Source: an uncultured Lachnospiraceae bacterium
GTDB taxonomy: Bacteria > Bacillota > Clostridia > Lachnospirales > Lachnospiraceae
Direction: 5' to 3'
Length of the DNA stretch: 5,180 nucleotides
NCBI GenBank assembly: GCA_945827765.1
Contig: CALZPS010000131.1
Span: forward strand, 1 to 5,180
In this document: positions 1 through 5,180 of the stretch, in pieces
How the letters are laid out: each line of letters starts with the position of its first letter
Position numbering within the stretch: the stretch's first letter is position 1
Notes under the pieces: model-generated
What the model saw: only the letters and a program-made list of their open reading frames with translations
Told to the model about the DNA's origin: nothing
Database searches by the model: none
Program-made: the position numbers and the translations under genes

Positions 1-2
1 AT

Positions 3-617
3 ATGCGACAGGAAGAAAAAACCGAATTGACAAAAGCAAAAATTCTTGGTGCTGCCATGGAAGAATTTGGAATTAACGGCTATGCCAACGGAAGCATCAA
101 TAATATCTGTAAAAAAGGAATCAACAAGGGCTTAATCTATCATAATTATAAAGACAAGGATGAACTTTATATGATATGTGTTAAAAAAAGTTGTGAGCGT
201 ATGATAGATTTTATGGATCAAGAAAATGCCGAGAGCAGTATGGATCAATATATGAATGCACGTATGCGATTTTTTAAGGAAAATACATCCGAAGCGCATA
301 TCTTTTTTGAAGCACTGCTGGATCCCCCGCAACATTTGAAAGTACAGATTCGGGAAGTGGTGAAAGATTTTGAAGCACTGAATGTCCGAATGTATGAAAA
401 GACCATATCCGGTCTGACTCTACGGGAAAATGTATCGAAAGAGGATGCATTGCGCTATTTTTCCTTATTTCAGGAAATGTTTAACGGCTATTTTTGCAGT
501 CCTGCTTTTCAGACAATGGATTTCGAAGAAAAAATTCAAATTCATGAGTCCACGATACCAAGGATTCTTAATTTTATGCTTTACGGAATTGCAGAAAGGA
601 GAGACACAAACTCATGA
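3..617 (+). CDS. TetR/AcrR-family transcriptional regulator
   Basis: A 204-residue protein with the usual length and layout of TetR/AcrR repressors: an N-terminal DNA-binding domain and a helical ligand/dimerisation domain. The HTH spans about residues 10-56. Helix 1 is seen in KAKILGAAMEEFGINGY, and the family-typical end of the HTH in INKGLIYHNYKDKDELY (about 40-56), matching the family pattern 'vskGtlYhyFksKeeLy'. Residues 60-200 are helical and poorly conserved, as expected for the ligand pocket, so the inducer cannot be predicted. The Met at position 3 gives a normal short TetR N-terminus, but only two bases precede it, so its ribosome binding site and promoter are not visible and a slightly earlier start is possible. 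The stop codon overlaps the start of the antiporter gene (ATGA, 614-617), so the two are very likely co-transcribed and translationally coupled. I infer that it represses its own unit, probably from an operator upstream of the window. Family assignment is firm; the target is inference. Confidence 0.9.
   Translation: MRQEEKTELTKAKILGAAMEEFGINGYANGSINNICKKGINKGLIYHNYKDKDELYMICVKKSCERMIDFMDQENAESSMDQYMNARMRFFKENTSEAHIFFEALLDPPQHLKVQIREVVKDFEALNVRMYEKTISGLTLRENVSKEDALRYFSLFQEMFNGYFCSPAFQTMDFEEKIQIHESTIPRILNFMLYGIAERRDTNS
595..603 (+). promoter_or_regulatory. Ribosome binding site of the antiporter, inside the tetR-like gene
   Basis: The purine-rich AAAGGAGAG lies inside the last codons of the regulator gene. 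Its AAGGAG core (596-601) is 12 bases before the ATG at 614, slightly long, or 15 bases before the in-frame ATG at 617. Together with the ATGA overlap this supports translation of the antiporter by its own initiation and by re-initiation after the regulator stop codon. Confidence 0.65.
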
Positions 618-1792
618 TGATATTACGTTGGATTCTCACACTGGCACTGGCTTTTTTAGCCGGAAAACTCATTACAAAACTCAGAATGCCATCCATCCTG
701 GGCTGGCTGATTGCAGGAATGATTCTTGGACCTCACGCTGCCGGACTTATGCCCCAGTCTGTCATGGATGCGCCATGGTATAAGCTTGTTATCACATGGA
801 TGCAATGTTCCTTCGGATTGATGCTAGGTACAGAACTTATCTGGAAAAAAATCAAAAATTATGGCAAATCCCTGATGATTACAACGCTTTCTCAGTCACT
901 GGGAACCTTTGCCTTCGTATCCCTTATGTTTGCACTTGTATTTGCCGTTACAGATGTACCTGTATATCTTGCTCTGGCCTTTGGCGGAATTGCACTTGCC
1001 ACTGCACCAGCTCCGGCTCTGTCTATTGTAAAAGAATTTCACACCAAAGGTCCTGTCACGGAAACATTGCTTCCCATGGCTGTTTTGGATGATATCGTGG
1101 GAATTGCCGTTTTCTTTACCGTCAATTCCTTCATTGCCAGAGCGATATCCGGAGGCGCTGTCCCTCTGTATATGATACCTGTTATGATTTTTCTTCCTCT
1201 TGCAATCGGAGCGGTGACCGGAACTGCTGTCGGTTTTCTTTTGAAAAAGGACAGAGGAAAATCAGTAACACTCTGCATTCTTCTTGCAGGTATCACACTG
1301 ACTGTCCTAATCGGCCTGTTTTTTAACACAAAAGTATTTTCAAACATTACCTTAAATTATATGCTTATGGGAGTATCCTATTCTGCAGTATTTTCCAACA
1401 TGATTACGGAAGAACAGCTGCAGCGTCTGGTCAGCTGGTTCAATCCCATATTGGGGATTGCCCTTCTTACAGCCATCGTTGATCTGGGAGCCGGGCTATA
1501 TACTTTTATTTACATTGCATCCCGTGCCTGCGGAAAATATTTTGGTGCCAGATTTGGTGCAAAAGCCACCAAAATGCCCATCACCGTTCAAAAATATCTG
1601 GGCTTTACGCTGCTGCCCCACTCCGGTGTTTCTCTCGTATTTACGGGAATCATCTGTTCCGTCCTGACAGGACCGGAGCCGGAACTTGCCAAAATCGTGC
1701 AGGGAACCATCGCTGCGGCTGCCGTGATCAATGAAATCATCGCTGTGATTGCTGCAAAAAAAGGCTTTGAACTGGCTGGGGAAATACATTGA
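614..1792 (+). CDS. Cation:proton antiporter, CPA2/Kef-type membrane domain
   Basis: A 392-residue, very hydrophobic inner-membrane protein that fits the Na+(K+)/H+ exchanger fold of the CPA2 superfamily. The N-terminus (LALAFLAGKLITKLRMPSILGWLIAGMILGP, residues 10-40) matches the typical first two helices of Kef/NapA proteins, including the 'P.ilGwliaGmilGP' signature. ATAPAPAL (129-136) and VLDD (157-160) are the unwound-helix region and paired aspartates at the transport site. In NhaA and NapA this Asp pair binds the cation and protons and is linked to electrogenic exchange. A conserved tail follows (LLPHSGVSLVF, 334-343). The protein ends after the membrane domain: there is no TrkA-N/RCK nucleotide-binding domain or universal-stress domain as in full KefB/KefC. 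The start at 614 uses the ATGA overlap with the regulator; 617 is a near-equal alternative. The likely role is pH or cation homeostasis. The transported ion (Na+, K+ or another) cannot be read from the sequence, and its control by a TetR-type protein leaves open some other substrate. Confidence 0.88.
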   Translation: MMILRWILTLALAFLAGKLITKLRMPSILGWLIAGMILGPHAAGLMPQSVMDAPWYKLVITWMQCSFGLMLGTELIWKKIKNYGKSLMITTLSQSLGTFAFVSLMFALVFAVTDVPVYLALAFGGIALATAPAPALSIVKEFHTKGPVTETLLPMAVLDDIVGIAVFFTVNSFIARAISGGAVPLYMIPVMIFLPLAIGAVTGTAVGFLLKKDRGKSVTLCILLAGITLTVLIGLFFNTKVFSNITLNYMLMGVSYSAVFSNMITEEQLQRLVSWFNPILGIALLTAIVDLGAGLYTFIYIASRACGKYFGARFGAKATKMPITVQKYLGFTLLPHSGVSLVFTGIICSVLTGPEPELAKIVQGTIAAAAVINEIIAVIAAKKGFELAGEIH

Positions 1793-1805
1793 AAAATATT
1801 GAAAA

Positions 1806-1839
1806 CGCTGCTGAGTATTTCTGCATATACTCAGCAGCG
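1806..1839. terminator. Bidirectional intrinsic terminator between convergent genes
   Basis: The arms CGCTGCTGAGTAT (1806-1818) and ATACTCAGCAGCG (1827-1839) form a perfect 13-bp stem with an 8-base loop. It lies 14 bases after the antiporter stop and 33 bases beyond the stop of the tubulin-like gene. Read on the minus strand the stem is followed by a T-rich run (TTTTCAATATTTTT), a good U-tract. Read on the plus strand it is followed by CACACTTTT, a weaker one. It probably ends transcription from both sides, more efficiently for the minus-strand gene. Confidence 0.8.
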
Positions 1840-1871
1840 CACACTTTTATAAGTATGTTGTATATGATGTT

Positions 1872-4856
1872 TTAACATTTCTCATTTGCATGCTCAATCA
1901 GATACTTTCTTCTTGCATACAGTTTATCCATCATTTCCACAATTTCGCTGACCTGTTGTTGAATAACAGGTGCGGATACAAAATAATCCTCCTGAACAGA
2001 CTGAATAATTTCGTTACTCCACTTTTCCCCATCTCTTGTCAAAACGGTGGAAGTTTTATAAAGCCGTAATGACAGATTCTGTGCTTTCGCAATTCGTTCT
2101 TCTAAACATCCACAGTCTTTTTCTTTTGCAATACCTTGTTCTAATTCATCTAAAACACCGGTAAATTGATCTACGGAGTCACTTGTTGGAATGCAAATAT
2201 AGCTGTCATCATCAATCACACCATATTTACGTGCTTCTGCATAAAGGGTTCTTGCTTCCGAAATCAAACTGGCAATGTCCTGTGGGGCATCTGTCAATTT
2301 AATCATACTTTGTGGAAATATAGACGGAAGTTTATTCCAACCGTTCGAATAATTTTCTCCTTCATATAAACGGGTACCAGGTATCTTTGAACTATATAAT
2401 GCTTTTTCATAATCTGCACTATAGCGATACGAGCATAATGGCAGTCCACACCCCCATGTTATACACACAATTCGATCGGTAATGGATTTTGCTTTCGATA
2501 TATAACAGGACTTTGTTTTTCTGATTTCCCTGGCAGCCTCCATGACCGGTAATGACGATGGATGGACGAAAATGGATGTCTCCACTAAAGTTTTGCCTTC
2601 ATCCCAAACATTGGGGTCAAAACAGAACAACGGACTGGCCTTTTCAATGAGTAATTTCATCCAGTCATTATATATATCCTCCGCCAGCTGCACATCGGTA
2701 AGTATGCCGCCATATTTATTCTCATACTTGTCTCTGAGGAAACTCGTCATAGTTTTTTCACTGAAATTTACGGAAACTACTTCACTGAAAAAATCACTTA
2801 CCAATCTAAAAATTTTATCTTCATCTTCTACAATCCATTCTTCCTCATGATTCAAAAGACACTCCATAAATGTATCAAACAGATTCGGAATATTCATCCC
2901 GGCAATTTCCTCATCCACGTACTTTTTCATTTCCGTTATCGATATCATCGGAATGACGAGATTTCCTTCATTCAGAGATATTTTCTGGTCGGCAAACGCA
3001 GTGCGATTTTCAGAAAACGTATTATTAAGTGTCAGTATTACACGATTTAGCTTGTCATAATAAGGAACCGCAATTTCAACCAATTGATTCCTGAATTCCC
3101 GCAATACAGAATCTATTTCATTGTAGACCATTTTCTTCAATTTGCACTGTTCACAAAGCATGACGCATTCCAGCAAATACTCAAAGATCTTTGATGCACT
3201 AAAACCAAACGGCTTACTGCACCTTTCAAAATCCGCTCTTGCCTTTTGGTAATGATCATAATACACAGATGCCTGATAATCTTCATGTTTTCGTCTCATT
3301 ATATTTTCATCAATAAGACTATTAAGCACATCACCAAATTTTTTATCCGAATTTCTAATCATACTGTACGCATAAAAAGGTCCTCGCTGCATATCGCGAA
3401 GAATGACGGAAAGTCGTGCCTGCAGACGTCTAAAAAATGATTTTGGTTCATCTATAGAAAGTATGCGTTTTACATTACTTTCAATCTCATACATGCGCAC
3501 TTTTGTCTGTTCAACATAATCTTGAACAAATTTATCAATACCATTGTCTCTGGCAAACTTCCAGTCCCCCAGATAGTTATCATAATTTCTCAATGCATTT
3601 CCAAGCAGTTCGTGGAAAAGCAAATCGTAGAAGCAAGACCAGTCTGGAACACCCGGGTAAAGAACCGAAAGAATAAATGATTCAATATCCTTCTCATTGG
3701 GAGCATTCCATCTGATTGTACTAAATTTTTCAAATACTTTAGATGCCAGATATGTGTTAATCTCACGGAGCGGAATACTTGCACAAGATGCACCAATTAC
3801 ACAATACGCCATTTCTGAACCAATCTTCTTATTTCCATTGATGCTATGAATCATACTGCAAAACTTAGCAACATGTTCATGATTTAACATTTCTCCCGTT
3901 TCCGATAAAAATCCCATAATATATTCCGCTGCAGTTTCTATTGCATAGTTATAACCATTAGAAAATACACTCCCTTTAGCATCTGCAGCACAGATCAAAT
4001 GGCACAGATCCACCGGCGGCCGATCCCATTTTATCACCCTATGATTTGGATATATCTGATCAAAACTTCCTCCGTTTTCCGGCAGCCGCATACAATAATC
4101 TAATTCCTGCATAGCAGCATAACCATTGTTCATAATGTTATTTCTAACATTAATGCTCTCAAATGGGATCTTGTCCAGATTCACATCCGGCATAAAGAAA
4201 TAACCAAAAATCACAGCTTCTTTTATCCGTTCTACAATGGAACGAATCATATAGCACACATCCAAAAAACACCCGGACCCTGTTCCACCACCCAATCCTG
4301 AAATAATATGAATTTCAACGCAGGGACTTTCCAGTTCGCCTATTGCAATATTGATTTCATTTTCAATTTTATGAATAAAGGCTTCCGACTGATTCATCAG
4401 CATAACTCTGCCAAGCTGCCGAACACCGCGAGCACCTGTATACGGAGTATTAGGCATTTGAATATGTTCACCATCAAACCATTCAAATCCTTCCATTGTT
4501 TTCAACATTGGAGCAGGTACCGGTATATACGAAATGGAAAAAAATTCCTCTTTATCATCCAATGGCATTTGGTTCATAGACTTCCCGGAAGAATGTCCTC
4601 TGCAAGTTTTCTCATTACTTTTGCAATCAGAATCCACCCCCACAAAACGTATATGAGAATACAAAGACCTATTCGGGCCTTCCGTATCCGGTTTCAGGCG
4701 TGTGTATACCTGCGTTTTAATCGTTCTAAGACAATGAACACCCGTACCACCCAGTCCAATTAATATGGTCGCTTTATTTTTCGCCTGCTCCTCCTTTTGC
4801 TGAGACAAAAGAATACCTCCACCGTCACGGTACAAAAGTTTAGAATAAACAGCCAT
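1872..4856 (-). CDS. Large tubulin-like (FtsZ/tubulin superfamily) GTPase-domain protein
   Basis: A 994-residue protein without evident signal peptide or membrane helices, so probably cytosolic. The N-terminal third carries nucleotide-binding motifs of the tubulin/FtsZ superfamily in order: GLGGTG (34-39, T1-like), FVGVDSD (71-77), GARGVRQLGR (141-150, resembling the FtsZ T3 'GaGanpevGr'), GLGGGTGSG (187-195, the tubulin/FtsZ signature), GYFFMPDV (218-225) and NNGYAAMQELD (243-253, the helix whose Asn/Tyr contact guanine). This matches the 'tubulin-like' family (Pfam Tubulin_2). GTP binding and perhaps polymerisation are expected; I could not identify a T7-type catalytic loop. Residues from about 350 to 994 match nothing I recognise. 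They are mostly helical in character, with a CEQC pair (568-571) and CGC (915-917), and many scattered cysteines. A published comparative study of distant FtsZ-like families proposed a membrane-remodelling role with von Willebrand A and GTPase partners; none is here. The ATG has a Shine-Dalgarno GAGGGGG at 7 bases. A TTG at 4808 (codon 17) with GGAGG 7 bases upstream is an equally good start, giving 978 residues. Superfamily is secure; the process it serves is unknown. Confidence 0.88.
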   Translation of the reverse strand: MAVYSKLLYRDGGGILLSQQKEEQAKNKATILIGLGGTGVHCLRTIKTQVYTRLKPDTEGPNRSLYSHIRFVGVDSDCKSNEKTCRGHSSGKSMNQMPLDDKEEFFSISYIPVPAPMLKTMEGFEWFDGEHIQMPNTPYTGARGVRQLGRVMLMNQSEAFIHKIENEINIAIGELESPCVEIHIISGLGGGTGSGCFLDVCYMIRSIVERIKEAVIFGYFFMPDVNLDKIPFESINVRNNIMNNGYAAMQELDYCMRLPENGGSFDQIYPNHRVIKWDRPPVDLCHLICAADAKGSVFSNGYNYAIETAAEYIMGFLSETGEMLNHEHVAKFCSMIHSINGNKKIGSEMAYCVIGASCASIPLREINTYLASKVFEKFSTIRWNAPNEKDIESFILSVLYPGVPDWSCFYDLLFHELLGNALRNYDNYLGDWKFARDNGIDKFVQDYVEQTKVRMYEIESNVKRILSIDEPKSFFRRLQARLSVILRDMQRGPFYAYSMIRNSDKKFGDVLNSLIDENIMRRKHEDYQASVYYDHYQKARADFERCSKPFGFSASKIFEYLLECVMLCEQCKLKKMVYNEIDSVLREFRNQLVEIAVPYYDKLNRVILTLNNTFSENRTAFADQKISLNEGNLVIPMISITEMKKYVDEEIAGMNIPNLFDTFMECLLNHEEEWIVEDEDKIFRLVSDFFSEVVSVNFSEKTMTSFLRDKYENKYGGILTDVQLAEDIYNDWMKLLIEKASPLFCFDPNVWDEGKTLVETSIFVHPSSLPVMEAAREIRKTKSCYISKAKSITDRIVCITWGCGLPLCSYRYSADYEKALYSSKIPGTRLYEGENYSNGWNKLPSIFPQSMIKLTDAPQDIASLISEARTLYAEARKYGVIDDDSYICIPTSDSVDQFTGVLDELEQGIAKEKDCGCLEERIAKAQNLSLRLYKTSTVLTRDGEKWSNEIIQSVQEDYFVSAPVIQQQVSEIVEMMDKLYARRKYLIEHANEKC
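4815..4821 (-). promoter_or_regulatory. Second ribosome binding site, before an internal TTG start
   Basis: Minus-strand TGGAGGT contains a consensus GGAGG core (4816-4820) 7 bases before the in-frame TTG at 4808-4806. Starting there would remove 16 residues and leave an N-terminus of about 17 residues before the GLGGTG motif, which suits a nucleotide-binding first strand. It lies inside the annotated reading frame and may be the true or an alternative start. Confidence 0.45.
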
Positions 4857-4863
4857 ATAGCTT

Positions 4864-4870
4864 CCCCCTC
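4864..4870 (-). promoter_or_regulatory. Ribosome binding site for the ATG start of the tubulin-like gene
   Basis: Minus-strand GAGGGGG stands 7 bases before the ATG at 4856. It is a good but imperfect Shine-Dalgarno with good spacing, and supports the longer 994-residue form. Confidence 0.6.
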
Positions 4871-4914
4871 AAATTCATTTTACATCATCGGTTTTCATAA
4901 AAAAATCCCATCTG

Positions 4915-4940
4915 CGGAACCGAAATATAAAACCGGAACC
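4915..4940. repeat. Pair of 7-base direct repeats within the candidate promoter
   Basis: CGGAACC occurs at 4915-4921 and 4934-4940, with starts 19 bases apart. One copy falls in the spacer between -35 and -10, the other around the predicted transcription start. This is the placement of a repressor or activator site, but seven bases repeated twice could also be chance. Confidence 0.35.
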
Positions 4941-4953
4941 TATGTTTTTTCAA
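4924..4953 (-). promoter_or_regulatory. Candidate sigma-A promoter of the tubulin-like gene
   Basis: On the minus strand, TTGAAA (4953-4948; 5 of 6 to consensus) and TATATT (4929-4924; 5 of 6) are separated by 18 bases. Transcription would start near 4917, leaving a leader of about 60 bases that contains the Shine-Dalgarno site. The -35 box overlaps the last three bases of the 22-bp palindrome (4951-4972). Predicted by eye only. Confidence 0.5.
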
Positions 4954-4972
4954 GTACGCCGCGGCGTACTTG
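4951..4972. repeat. Perfect 22-bp palindrome
   Basis: The half-site CAAGTACGCCG (4951-4961) is followed directly by its exact reverse complement. As single-stranded DNA or RNA it can fold into a 9-bp stem with a CGCG loop. A T6 run precedes it on the plus strand, and no U-tract follows on either strand, so it is not a standard terminator. It marks the sharp change from AT-rich DNA to the GC-rich structured block to its right. Confidence 0.85.
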
Positions 4973-4973
4973 C

Positions 4974-5026
4974 TGCGAGGTGCGCGTCATGCTTTGCATG
5001 ACACAATACATCTGCGCACCTCTGCA
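4974..5026. repeat. Nested hairpin: outer 9-bp stem enclosing a 7-bp hairpin
   Basis: The outer arms GAGGTGCGC (4977-4985) and GCGCACCTC (5014-5022) pair perfectly, extendable by three pairs (4974-4976 with 5024-5026) around a single bulged T. Directly inside, GTCATGC (4986-4992) and GCATGAC (4996-5002) form a second perfect stem with a TTT loop, stacked on the outer stem. The 11 bases 5003-5013 remain unpaired on one side. Two abutting perfect stems in about 50 bases argue for a selected structure. Confidence 0.8.
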
Positions 5027-5042
5027 ATCCGCCGGAGGCTTT

Positions 5043-5129
5043 ATCTTGGAAGGAGATTGGACTCCCACCAAGACTAAATTGTTGCAACTCACCACCTATA
5101 GAGGTGGGAGTCTCATCTTCTTTCAAGAT
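5043..5129 (+). ncRNA. Long structured RNA hairpin (27-position stem), candidate leader or regulatory RNA
   Basis: Positions 5043-5069 pair with 5103-5129 without any bulge: 23 Watson-Crick pairs, three G-U pairs (5049-5123, 5053-5119, 5059-5113) and one mismatch (5058-5114). All three wobbles have G on the left and T on the right, so they pair only in plus-strand RNA; on the other strand they would be C-A mismatches. The 33-base loop (5070-5102) contains a GTTGCAAC palindrome (5081-5088). A second segment, 5087-5097, can compete for 5102-5111. I do not recognise a named RNA family. It could be the 5' leader of a gene to the right of the window, such as an IS200-type transposase leader. Confidence 0.5.
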
Positions 5130-5180
5130 GAACACGGGAGATGTGCAGACCGAAGGATGACAAAACAGCTGTGTTTCGCA

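Larger units (their letters stand above)
4951..5180 (+). mobile_element. Possible left end of an IS200/IS605-like element or dispersed palindromic repeat
   Basis: The block is a run of palindromes (22-bp palindrome, nested hairpin, long imperfect hairpin), more GC-rich in its left half than the DNA beside it. Elements of the IS200/IS605 family lack terminal inverted repeats; they carry subterminal hairpins and often a structured leader before tnpA, which this resembles. A T6 run at 4945-4950 abuts the block and could be the insertion flank. No transposase is visible: only about 50 bases remain after the last hairpin. The right boundary is not in the window. Alternatives are a REP-like repeat or the leader of an ordinary gene. 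Confidence 0.35.

Noticed and set aside
1039..1347. 102-residue minus-strand reading frame within the antiporter
   Set aside because: It is a shadow of the antiporter coding sequence, without its own ribosome binding site or recognisable motif.
4308..4763. 151-residue plus-strand reading frame opposite the tubulin-like gene
   Set aside because: It is antisense to the conserved GTPase motifs, is rich in His/Phe/Arg from mirrored codons, and resembles no known protein.
4889..4935. Inverted repeat CGGTTTT (4889-4895) / AAAACCG (4929-4935) before the tubulin-like gene
   Set aside because: Only 7 bp with a 33-base loop in AT-rich DNA; likely chance.
4951..4972. The 22-bp palindrome as a transcription terminator
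   Set aside because: No T-run follows the stem on either strand; the T6 run precedes it on the plus strand, and becomes A6 after it on the minus strand.
4951..5129. CRISPR array
   Set aside because: The structures are different from one another, with no regularly spaced identical repeats.
4950..5135. 61-residue minus-strand reading frame starting MFILKEDETPTS
   Set aside because: It runs straight through the palindromic structures, has no Shine-Dalgarno that I can support, and its composition simply mirrors the hairpin arms.
5141..5180. Possible gene start at the right edge (ATG at 5141 or 5157, plus strand)
   Set aside because: Both frames stay open to the edge but give at most 13 codons. 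The purine-rich runs directly abut the ATGs, which is poor spacing, and no family is recognisable.

Overview
The window looks like chromosomal DNA from a low-to-moderate GC Gram-positive bacterium. A gut-type clostridium (Lachnospiraceae-like) is my best guess, from AT-rich codon use, purine-rich Shine-Dalgarno sites and the style of the protein families. No species can be named from the sequence alone.

Layout: (1) Positions 3-1792, plus strand: a two-gene unit. A TetR/AcrR-type repressor overlaps by 4 bases (ATGA) the start of a short CPA2/Kef-type cation:proton antiporter without a cytosolic regulatory domain. The regulator probably controls its own unit in response to an unknown signal. 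(2) Positions 1793-1871: a short convergent intergenic region with a 13-bp perfect hairpin, readable as a terminator from both sides. (3) Positions 1872-4856, minus strand: one very large gene (994 codons) for a tubulin/FtsZ-superfamily protein of the 'tubulin-like' type. Its N-terminal GTPase domain has clear nucleotide-binding motifs, followed by about 650 residues I cannot assign to any family. It is the most unusual gene here. Related proteins are usually reported with von Willebrand A-domain and GTPase partners; none is in this window. (4) Positions 4857-5180: about 320 bases without a supported gene. The part next to the tubulin-like gene holds its likely promoter, a repeated 7-mer and its ribosome binding site. 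The distal part (4951-5129) is packed with palindromes: a perfect 22-bp palindrome, a nested two-part hairpin, and a 27-position near-perfect stem whose G-U pairs form only in plus-strand RNA. This looks like a mobile or repetitive structured element entering from the right, possibly the left end and leader of an IS200/IS605-like insertion sequence whose transposase would lie beyond the window.

Functional links: the repressor and antiporter belong together. The tubulin-like gene appears to be an independent unit convergent with them. The -35 box of its best promoter candidate overlaps the edge of the palindromic element, so that element may have affected its expression.
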